Positions 46,013 to 56,217 of a stretch of 64,000 nucleotides of DNA are shown here, piece by piece. The position numbers and the translations under genes were made by a program. Positions within the stretch are counted from its first letter, which is position 1; each line of letters opens with the position of its first letter. Under the pieces are notes generated by a model. It was not told where the DNA came from. It made no database searches and was given only the letters and a program-made list of their open reading frames with translations. Source of the DNA: Augochlora pura (lineage: Eukaryota > Arthropoda > Insecta > Hymenoptera > Halictidae); NCBI RefSeq assembly GCF_028453695.1, contig NC_135774.1, forward strand, positions 23,746,001-23,810,000, in the 5' to 3' direction.

Positions 46013-48811
46013 GTCTCAGTCTTAATGGGCAAAGTAGAATTTTACCAATAATATAGTATTAATAATAGTACATGTTTTTAAAGAGTTTAATACTCGTCGC
46101 GAAGGAGTGACAACGTTCCGTGCTGCAACAACCTACTCGTCGAAAAATCTAATTTAAAAATAAATAAATACTTTAATATCCTTCACAAAAGAGTTATGTT
46201 AAAACCAAACGCGAAGAAAATCACATACACGGTACGAATGCAGTAGCTCGCGGAACTTCCGAGGAGATTTCAGCATCCGACTGGTTAAAATCGGTCTATA
46301 GCGCAAATGAGGAAACTGGGGACAGCTGGAAATCCTTTTCGCGGCGGATCCGGTCCGTTTTTATACGCGGCCTCTCGCGTCATCTTCCCTCCTGTAATAT
46401 TCAAAATGTGTATCGTCGTTGTTTGCGAGCGGCCAGAATAAACGTCATTGAGAAACATCTCGCGAACGGAACGCCGTTTAAAAACCGGGCATCCCGGTTC
46501 TCAGGGTGCAGCGAGCGCGCGCGCGGGGGCGCGTAGGAATAGAAATTGAAATATGAATTGCTACGGCCCGTGTAAAATGACACGACGAAATTGAGTCACA
46601 CTCGAACCCTGGCAGTCATGCATATTACATTCAGCGCCGGATATTGCGTTACCGGCGGGGAAGACGTACTCTCTCTGCGAGAGGCCGTACTTTGCTCGCG
46701 GTTGTGTATAAACGCAGCCCGTTCCGGCGTCCGCGCCGATTCCGTAAATCCGGTAAATTATTAATTATCGCCGCGGCGTCGGCCTCCTTGCCCTGCCCCC
46801 CCCCCCTCCCTCCTTCCAATGGCGTAACGCCGACGCCGCCGCCGCCTCGAAACCAATTCTGTGTCCGTCGCTCGGTTTACATACTCCTGAGAATAGAGCG
46901 AATTGCGGAGCTCATTCGATTCTATCTCTCCCGACCGGTCTCTACCCTTCTGAGCAATGCATGAGAATCTACCGGTTCCCGTTGAACGCCCTCTTCCTCC
47001 TCGATATTTTAAACCCTATCACGTAACGTGATTCCGCGAGTCATCCCATCTCCGGCGAAGAATGGCTCGCGCGCGCACACGCGAAAAACCATAGAAATAT
47101 CGAGCCGTCGAATTCTCGGATCCTACGTCTTCCGCCGGTAACTTTTAAATAGGTCCGCGGTTTACCGAACCCTTTCCGCGTCGAGATTTCTCTGCCCTCG
47201 AGTGCCACTAAAAGCATCATCGTTTATAATTTAAGTCGGAGCCGAACAGTTTTATGCCTCCGGTTTTACGCCTGCGTTTGTTTCAAAGGGCTGCGCGCGA
47301 TGAAACCGAACGCTATTAACCCGGCTCGAGAGTTATGCGCCCGGATTACGGGGCTTTAATCATTTTCATAAGTTGCGGCATCGCGCGGCCGCGTTCCCAA
47401 AAATTTTATGTTACTGCGCCGCGAAACGATCACGTTATTTTAACCTGTTAGACCCGCGAACGACGAGTGCACTCGTTCTGGAAATACCAATTCTGCGTGT
47501 TACGACGAACGATTTTAATTAAAAAAATTTTCGTAAAATGCATTCATGAATTTCACTCATTTCTGGGGAATTGTAGAACTGCAGAGTGGGATTGCGCGTA
47601 GGGTGATCGATAAAATGCTTGACAAATTGGTATTAAAAATTGGCGTGTGCAGCTTTGTTAAGCGATGAAGGAATCTTTGTTTTCTTGGTAATAATATTTT
47701 ATTAAATATACTGTATACAATATAGTATACTTTAATTATACCAATTTATAATAAAGTATTATTAGTATTATTATAATATTAGTATTATTATAAGTTAGTA
47801 ACTGCAGTTCTCGTTTTGTAGTCGATTATTAACAGACCGCGAATTTTGCGTTTATGACGAAAATGAGTAATCAACATATTGTGAAGACATACAAAAAAAA
47901 TATAACAGCATAACTTACACTATTTTCAACGTATCATGATTATTAACGATTTATTTTTATTTAACTCTTGCTACGTATAATTTTTATTTTGCGAAAGATT
48001 CGCAATCCAGTATAATACGTGAGACGCATACTCATGCAAAAATGATCTCAACATCTCGAACGACAGTATCGTAAAAAAATATTTCAGTGTCATAATTTAC
48101 TCCGCCATCAAAATGTCGAACGACGGCGGCTCTCCGCAACGTTTCGGCGACGAGAGCATTTTTTTTCGAAAGGTACAGGGCTTCCACACACGTGAAACCC
48201 GAACAATAAGAACCGCGCGCGGGTCGCGAACCCATGAAAGCCCCAAATAAATCTCTTTTACTTTCTGGCCACGTGCTCTGATAGTAATTAATTCTCATAT
48301 ACCCACGGGATCTTTCAGAATTTCATCAGTTCTAATAGACTGGTATGTGTAAAATGGCTTCTCGTGTGCACGGGATCCATTAATATAATACGTCAAGGAG
48401 CGAAACCATTTATTTCGATGAATCTTTTCGACGAATAGCGAAATTTCGCTTGACGAATTGTCATCGAAATTCAATTTCATTTCCGAACCGAACGTTCCCC
48501 GATATATATAAGGTATTTTAACAAAAAATTTTTATTAGATCAATTAAACCGAAGCAGTGATTGTCGCGTGTTCGTTATCGGTGTATACTCTGCAATTATC
48601 GCTAGCAATTAAAAATGTCTGAATAGTCCTGAAAACGACTGTAGAAAGACGAAATACGTTTGGCAATGATTTGTTATTTTTCGGGTGAAACCGCGTTCGA
48701 TGTTTCACGCGTTGAAAGGTGAAACTCAATGAAAAAGAATATTTTATTCGGACCGCTGGATGCTTAATATCTTTCATCATTTTTAATTTTTGAAATTTCA
48801 CTTTAGTTATT
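46013..48811. other. Non-coding; CpG-rich at about 46230-47470
   Basis: The CpG-rich block has a C-run at 46796-46806 and open frames without homology. At 47443 TTAACCTGTTAGACCC is followed by ACGAGTGCACTCGT, a TTAA end with a subterminal palindrome but no partner. The rest is AT-rich. Confidence 0.45.
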
Positions 48812-49556
48812 AGTTACGAGTATTTTACTCGTTATACCAGTTATACTAGTAATGATAATTATATGAGGTATACCAGTTATGTCAAGATTTATGTGGTACT
48901 AGTTTACTCGTTATACAAATTATACTCGTTACACGAATTATAGCAGTTATACCAGTTATGTCAAGTTTATACGGTATTAGTTTACAAGTTATGCTAATTC
49001 TACTCGTTATATTAGTTATACCAGTTATACTAGTTATGCTAATTATACGAGGTATAACAGTTATGTCAAGATTTATATGGTACCAGTTTACTCGTTATAC
49101 AAATTATACTCGTTACACGAATTATAGCAGTTATACCAGTTATGTCAAGTTTATACGGTATTAGTTTACAAGTTATGCTAATTCTACTCGTTATATTAGT
49201 TATACCAGTTATACTAGTTATGCTAATTATACGAGGTATAACAGTTATGTCAAGATTTATATGGTACCAGTTTACTCGTTATACAAATTATACTCGTTAC
49301 GCGAATTATAGCAGTTATATCAGTTATGTCAAGGTTTATACGGTATTAGTTTACAAGTTATACCAATTTTACTCGTTATACTAGTTATTCTAGTTATACT
49401 AGTTATGCTAACTATACGAGGTATATCAGTTATGTCAAGCTTTATATGGTACTAGTTTACTCGTTATACAAATTATACTCGTTACACGAATAATAGCAGT
49501 TACCCCGGTTATACTTGTTATACTAACTATACCAGTTACGCTAATTACATCAGTGT
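48812..49556. repeat. 9-bp satellite array, locus 2, with 184-bp higher-order unit
   Basis: The same AGTTATACC-type units as at 45.4 kb are organised into near-identical blocks. The segment starting GTCAAGTTTATACGGTATTA at about 48960 repeats at about 49144, a 184-bp step, and a diverged copy follows at about 49328. Between them GTCAAGATTTATATGGTACC marks the alternating half-unit. Confidence 0.92.
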
Positions 49557-51103
49557 CCGAATATTCTCGGTACTAATTGTAAAACCAAACGAGAAGGTCT
49601 CCAGTTGATTGTATCGCCCACGTAAACTCGGATGTCATGAATCGGATGAATTTAATCCCCCGATTCCGGAACGGAGCGGGAACTAATTCCTTGGTAAACG
49701 AAACGAAATGGAAATTGAATGAACACGAAGACACCGCTCCCGGCCGTAAATTCCGTGCCGGGGATCCATTATTTAAATTTGTTTGGTTTCATTAGCGGGC
49801 GGAGGGAATCGCCGAAGAGAAAAGATGCGGCCGCCTGCGTAAAACCGCGGGACAACTCTCTCATAAGTTCATTAGACCCGGACCCGGCGCGGTTGTTCGG
49901 AGCATCATCGGGCATGCATCACGGAGCTCATTTCCAGAGTATTTCGAATCTCGTTACGACACCCTCGAGCTGTATTATTGCCGCGGGTTACGACGATTGC
50001 GCCTAGCATGTAATTTACCCTCCCCGCGCGCAATTCCAGCGCGGCCGCCACGGCCACGGACGAATTGCAAATCATTATTTCGTTGTCGCTCATTACCGAC
50101 GGAGATCCGTTCGAGCCGGTTCTTCTCGTCGCTGTCGAACGGTTCGCGCGCGGCAGCTATCCGCTCGTCGCTGAAAGTCGATCGAATTATTCGTCCATTT
50201 AATTCGCAGAATTATTACAACAACGCGATGTCCGCGCTGCCTGCGGTCGTTCGATCGTTCGCAACGAATTTCTATTATAATATAAATACGAATCTGACAG
50301 GGAATTTTCGTTCGTTCCGCGATGAAATTCTGTTTATAGAGCGGGTCAAGCGAAACAGCCGTGCACCGTGACAATTATTTTGTAGATTCGATCGTAAGCT
50401 GTGCGAGCTAAATTTATTTAAATTGTTGTATTTGATTTGATTCGCACAAAAATTCACGGTTAAAATATTATCACGGTTAAAGTTGTTATACGTTTTAGAT
50501 AAACTGCGGATTTTACCTACGTCCTAAAAAAAATCTTGTAGGCGATACTATGTAATTTAATATTTTAATATATAATTTTAAAATTGTCGAAATTATTTCG
50601 CGGTCTAATTATAGATGTTGAGTGATTGAACAAATATCCGAATGCGGTATTAAAATCTGCAATGCGAAAATAACGCAGCCAATAATGCAATTACTCTTAA
50701 TTGATATATAATAATAATGACTCGAAGAAATAAAGCAGAAATGTTTCCGTGAAGCCAGTGGAGCTTTCAGCTTTGTAAACCGCACTGTAATGCAACGCTT
50801 TTAAGCATATTGTAAAAAAGCGTGCAATAATACAAAAATAAAAAAGAGAGAGAGAGAGAAAAAGAGAGGTAACATTCGTATAAGCTGGCAATTACTGAAT
50901 TGAATTTATTCACGCACGAGAGTACGTTCTTTAGCAGTGCATCTAAATAATAATAGTAGAAATCGCAAATGTACGGTGAAATAATTACTTCAAAGTATTT
51001 AATAAACGAAGAATAAATGCATTATTTCCAGCGTTAAATTTTGTATACATATAATAGTCATAACCGGACTACGAATTATTGCTGTCTAAACCTTGCTTAC
51101 TTA
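49557..51103. other. Non-coding; CpG-rich at about 49600-50360
   Basis: Overlapping frames in the CpG-rich part match nothing known. A (GA)n run lies at about 50843-50866. The rest is AT-rich. Confidence 0.45.
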
Positions 51104-51400
51104 TTAACCCTTTGACTACTGTTGGCACCTATTGGCATCCGACACACGTTGGCTTCTCGGTACTGTAGGCGCCAATAGGCGTCATGATCAAATTTCGTCC
51201 CCGTTTATTATTAAATTTGATTAATTGTGTAATATTTATGCTATATATATATTGTAAAAAAGCTTAATATTATTGTTCACTTCAAGTAATATTGGTATAA
51301 TGTAACAGAATTCAATATTTTGAATATTTTAATATACCTCCTCAGAAATGCATGCCTAATGAAAAACTACGGCCAAAGTCTGCCGTAGCGAAAGGGTTAA
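51104..51400 (+). mobile_element. Family C TTAA element (copy 2)
   Basis: TTAA at 51104-51107 and 51397-51400; left end TTAACCCTTTGACTACTG, right end inverted TTAACCCTTTCGCTACGG. GGCGCCAATAGGCG lies near the left end. Opposite in orientation to the copy at 36563. 297 bp, no coding capacity. Confidence 0.87.
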
Positions 51401-52128
51401 AGACGTTGAAAAAATTAATTAAAAAAACACGATCGTTCTACGAGTCTAATGTGGTGTTTGGCTTATGTAGGCTCGAATCACCGTGCAAGGTTAATCAACG
51501 AAATTATGGTGTCCGTTTCCCGAGCTCCCGCAAGTCGCCAGTCTGACGAACGTTCGCCGAACGAGCGTAGAAAAAGGATTACGTTTTCGGAGAAAATGGG
51601 AAGCTCGGCGGAACTAATAAGAAATTAGCGGGATCACAAACAGCTCGTTACCACGTTTACGGGGCCCTCGGGCGGACCGTTGCGTACAAATGCGATGAAA
51701 TTATCCCCGGTCAGTGCACAATGGCCGCATCGCATCGAATATGTCTCACAGGTTGCGCGCGCGCGCGCGGGGGGGCCTATTATCGGGCGAGGCTTCCGTT
51801 CGCGCAGGAATCGCCGGCGTTTTCATATGGACAGAGCCCGGCCATTAATTCTGCTTAGCTCCGTAATTATTTCGCATTAATCGCGGAACAGGATTGGCCA
51901 TGATCCATCAGGCGTCAAGGATCGGGACCGCGCGCGTTTTGGGCGCCGGCATCAGCGCGCACAGGCAGAAACCGTAATTCGTGCATGCTGGCTATTCACG
52001 GGATGCGCGCGGGTCTTACGTCGCGCGCCGACCTAATTCCATGAAACAGAGAAAGGGGCCTCAATTGTTCGACGAACTACCAGTTTCATTTATTCGATGA
52101 TCGCAGTAATATGATAAAGGATTATAAG
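51401..52128. other. CpG-rich block, no recognisable gene
   Basis: Includes a (GC)n/G-run at 51755-51776. Short frames only. Confidence 0.4.
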
Positions 52129-52542
52129 CAACGAAATGGTAATATACTAGGTTGGAAACTATGAAACGGGCGTCGCAACTGAACATAGAATAAACACAAA
52201 CGCCCGTTTCATAGTTTCCAATCCAATTGAATTGAATTTTCCGGTGGACCTAATATTAGGTTGGAAACTATGAAACGGGCGTTTGTGTTTATTCTGTGTT
52301 AAGCTACGACGCCCGTTTCATAGTTTCCAACCTAATATTAGGCCCACCGGAAAATTCTATCTGTTCTTAAAAAGAATGAAAATAATAAATATTGTGTGCA
52401 CTTAAGATTTATTGTATTATTAGAATAATTTAATGTAATCGTGACTTTTGCTCTGTTGTCAGCGTGAGGGCGATTTATGAATATTATTTTTGAGAAATAT
52501 ATGTCGCACATAAAATGACATATAAGCGAATGTCATTTTCGG
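52129..52542. repeat. 414-bp segment repeated across the scaffold gap (left copy)
   Basis: Identical to 52643-53056 except for isolated differences (for example TAATATTAGG versus TAATATAAGG, and AAAGAATGAA versus AAAGAAAGAA). It ends exactly at the N run. Confidence 0.95.
52147..52337. mobile_element. Paired palindromic mariner-ended MITEs
   Basis: Two short palindromes lie side by side. The first (52147-52235) has arms TAGGTTGGAAACTATGAAAC with GGGCGT and the inverse; the second (52252-52337) has the same arms starting TATTAGGTTGG. Their loops are inverse to each other (one carries AGAATAAACACAAACG, the other CGTTTGTGTTTATTCT), so the whole pair is also one large palindrome. TTAGGTTGG ends next to TA are mariner-like. 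No coding capacity. The same structure is repeated at 52661-52851 after the gap. Confidence 0.8.
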
Positions 52543-52642
52543 NNNNNNNNNNNNNNNNNNNNNNNNNNNNNNNNNNNNNNNNNNNNNNNNNNNNNNNNNN
52601 NNNNNNNNNNNNNNNNNNNNNNNNNNNNNNNNNNNNNNNNNN
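52543..52642. other. Assembly gap of 100 N
   Basis: Exactly 100 N, a conventional placeholder for a gap of unknown size. Confidence 0.99.
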
Positions 52643-53056
52643 CAACGAAATGGTAATATACTAGGTTGGAAACTATGAAACGGGCGTCGCAACTGAACAT
52701 AGAATAAACACAAACGCCCGTTTCATAGTTTCCAATCCAATTGAATTGAATTTTCCGGTGGACCTAATATTAGGTTGGAAACTATGAAACGGGCGTTTGT
52801 GTTTATTCTGTGTTAAGCTACGACGCCCGTTTCATAGTTTCCAACCTAATATAAGGCCCACCGGAAAATTCTATCTGTTCTTAAAAAGAAAGAAAATAAT
52901 AAATATTGTGTGCACTTAAGATTTATTGTATTATTAGAATAATTTAATGTAATCGTGACTTTTGCTCTGTTGTCAGCGTGAGGGCGATTTATGAATATTA
53001 TTTTTGAGAAATATATGTCGCACATAAAATGACATATAAGCGAATGTCATTTTCGG
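52643..53056. repeat. 414-bp segment repeated across the scaffold gap (right copy)
   Basis: Begins at the first base after the N run and matches 52129-52542 end to end, including the paired palindromes. Confidence 0.95.
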
Positions 53057-55463
53057 GTAGGCCTAATAATATTTTATATTATATTATTAACGTTAATTAT
53101 AGTAGTTAAGTACTCTATTAAGATTTTGTGAAGTATTATATAAACGTTTTAGAATAAATAGAGGTACACGTTTTTATAACTCGTACTATCAACACCGTGT
53201 TATTAAAAGAACATATAAAATATATATAAACGTATAGAAACACATATAAACGTAGATAAAAAATATGTCAATACATATATAAATACTCATAAAACGACAC
53301 AATATACACGAAACTCGCAATCGCGAGCATCCATAACGACATAATCGTCCATAAAGTACGCAAACACGAATAAAGCCCCTAATTAAGTCCTCATTGTCTC
53401 GCGAACGTCCGAAACTGCATCATTCATAATTAATATCATTTATTTGATGGAACCGGCCCATTGTGCGCGGTCGCTCCGTCTACTCGCATCTCCAGCGCCA
53501 AGTAGACGCGCAATAATCACCAGGCTTGTTCCTCCGACGATAAAGCGGCACCTGTTCGGCTTTGTTTCGACGCAAGTCTCCGGTTATCAATCCGTCGCAC
53601 GCGCGGCCGCGTGGATTTTAAATTGTTAAAATTCGCCCGGCCGTATTTTCATACGGACGCGGCCGAATTTCGCGACATTCGTGTACGCGGCCGCCGCCAC
53701 CGCCGCCACCGCCCGGTTACATTTCCGGTGAATTATTGCGCGAAAAGGCGTCGCGGGCGAGCCTGTCAAATTGTCAATTGATACGCGGTTTATTTGTAAG
53801 CCGTTCGAACATCGCCCGGACAAAACCAGTTGTTCGACCGACTCCGGGGCCGCGCCCCGGTAAAACATTCCGGAAAACAGCGTTCCCGTGTATACGGCGC
53901 AGATGGCGGAGTCAGTGATTTTTTTACTTCGGGATCGCTGATCAACTTTCGCCCTGGTCGGAACCGCTAATGCGAAAATGATGTCGCCGGGGCGGACAGA
54001 GTGTCGCGCGAGAAACTTTTTCGAACGCGCTCCGATCGTACACCTTTTTTTCAGCCGATCGTTAAGTCGTCTTTGTATTATTTTTTTTTGTAACGAAAAG
54101 AAACATTTGTACAATGATCGTAATAATTTTAGATGATTTTTTTATGTTTGAACGATTTATTTGGGTATTTTTTTCGACGAAAGCGACGTGTTTCGTAATA
54201 GGACACTATCGAAAAATTTTAGAAAAACTGAGAACATAATCGCGGGTGCGAAATTTACGGCGCATTTTGAAAAATTGCGAAGCCTTTAATACCTTGTCCT
54301 GTCAGGTCAAGAATATAAAATATGCGACAGAAAATCAGTGTTTCATTTATTTGCAGTAAATGCTTTCTCAAAATTAACGTTTCACGAATCTTGAGTGACC
54401 GGTCTCATATCTAGTATTTTCAAATTGTTGAAATTATGAAGAAACGATTTCATTAATTTCTTCATTCAAACATCCATATCCCAATAAAAATAGAGAAATG
54501 CTTAAATAAACACAGACTTTTCGTCGTGATAAAGAAATACAAGTTAATCAATTCCCGGTAGACATAGCATTAGTAAAATTAGAAAATTATGACTTGTTGA
54601 CCTTATGACTAATGACCTTATGACCCTATGACTAATGTTGACCTTAATGTAAACTTGAACTTGGATAAATAATTTTTGACGTGTCGCGAGAAATCACCGG
54701 CGAATGTTTAAATGTTTAACCGCGTAGAGAGATTTCTTCTTCGCGGCAAAGCTGCCGGGACAAATATTGGCGGGAGCGTCTTCCTGATTGGCGGCGGTCA
54801 TTACGCAGGAAGTACGTCCGGTTTACCTAAGCATGTTTTCTATATAAATGTTTCCGGCCGGTGCCGGCGGCGCTCCGTCGAATGGGATCGACATACAAAC
54901 AACCTTTACGATTCAATTAGAGTTCAAGTGATCGTGCGGCACTAGGGGTAACGAGAAGGAGGATAGCGGTTAGCCTTTTACGCGGATTCCATGTACACGT
55001 AGGGGGCACGGCAGAGAGCCCCGCGCACACTTACACGCGCGACGGGTTCAGCTCCGGGATGGGCAAAGTATATAGCGTTGCAATCTGCCGGAATGAGAAG
55101 AAGAGGCCATTCCACGGGCACGGATTTTTGCCCTCTCATCCGATTCGACGAGGAATCGCGAAACAGAGGTCCCCGAAATGTCCTCGACGACAAAGCTACC
55201 AATCGACAGAGAAAAAGAGAGAGAGAGAGAGAGAGAAAGCAATGGACCAGCATACTGTAGCCATTTCGGACAATTACTGCTACCACCCATTCATCATACA
55301 GAAGATAGGGACCGAAATCCCGCGACTATCGATAAATCCCTGAATGCTCCCAACTGCCAAAAAAATTCTGTTTACCATTTATCCGGGATTTTTCTCGGAT
55401 ATCCAATGATTCATCGATTTCATGGTTTTCCAAAGAGTTGCTAGAAATCTCTGTTTTTTTTTT
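53057..55463. other. Non-coding stretch
   Basis: AT-rich to 53400, CpG-rich at 53440-54060 (162-codon minus frame at 53626-54114 without homology), mixed after that. A (GA)n run lies at about 55215-55236. Confidence 0.45.
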
Positions 55464-55552
55464 ACTTTTAATCGGTTCGCTGTTTTCCATGAGTATACTC
55501 GCCATAGTGAATTGACAATGTTTTGTCTCGTCGCGGGTACACTCGACGCGTT

Positions 55553-55961
55553 TAATCCCTTGCACTGTAATAACGTGTCAGACTCGCGGTGAAGATTTTA
55601 TGCAAGCTCTACTAAATATGAATATTATTAATTTCTTCTACAATAAAATAATTTTTAATTTCTTCTACAATAAAATAAATATTAATTTCTTCTACAATAA
55701 AATAAATATTAATTTCTTCTACAATAAAATAATTATTAATTTCTTCTACAATAAAATAAATATTAATTTCTTCTACAATAAAATAAATATTAATTTCTTC
55801 TACAAAAAATAAGAATAAATTCTTCTGTTATCGAAGTATGGAAGCGAAGGTAAATAAAGACAATATAGGGAAAAAATTGTCTGATTCTGTTAGGAAAATT
55901 ATTAAGTACGAATAAGTGCTAATCGTCGCAGCATGAAAGGAGCGGTAGTGCAAGGGGTTGA
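55553..55961 (+). mobile_element. Family A TTAA element (copy 5, expanded)
   Basis: Left end TTAATCCCTTGCACTGTAAT, palindrome decayed to ACGTGTCAGACTCGC, right end GTAGTGCAAGGGG with TTGA. At 409 bp it is longer than its relatives (220-257 bp) because of an internal 27-bp tandem expansion. The empty target site is preserved in the adjacent duplicate copy. Confidence 0.9.
55616..55806. repeat. 27-bp tandem array inside family A element
   Basis: About seven units of TTAATTTCTTCTACAATAAA followed by ATAAATA. The unit comes from the TATTAATTTCTTCTA segment present once in other family A copies. The 27-bp period keeps a frame open (a 9-residue repeat INFFYNKIN), which is a by-product and not a gene. 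Confidence 0.93.
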
Positions 55962-56217
55962 AAAGAATTTACAGTTTACATTATAATTTTAATGGAAATA
56001 TATTTAAAGTTGTAAACTGAGATGAATAAGTAGAAAAATATAACTTTTAATCGGTTCGTTATTTTTCATGAATATACTCGCCATAGTGAATTGGCAATGT
56101 TTTACCTAATCACAAGTATACTCGAAACGCTTAAAAAGAATTTACAATTTATATTATGATATTAATGGAAATATATTTAAAATTGTAAACTGAAACGAGC
56201 AACTAGAAAGATATAAC

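Larger units (their letters stand above)
55464..56217. repeat. About 175-bp tandem duplication, one copy carrying a family A insertion
   Basis: Copy 1 (55464-56044) and copy 2 (56043-56217) share ACTTTTAATCGGTTCG, ATACTCGCCATAGTGAATTG, AAGAATTTACA and TTGTAAACTGA. Copy 1 is longer only because a 409-bp family A element sits at its TTAA. Copy 2 has a single TTAA at 56132-56135 at the equivalent position, followed directly by AAAGAATTTACAA. Confidence 0.92.

Noticed and set aside
48958..49384. Two hydrophobic open frames with nearly identical N-termini, apparently duplicated genes
   Set aside because: They are translations of the 9-bp satellite; the duplication is the 184-bp higher-order repeat.
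55600..55812. 70-codon frame with INFFYNKIN repeats
   Set aside because: By-product of the 27-bp tandem expansion inside a family A transposon.
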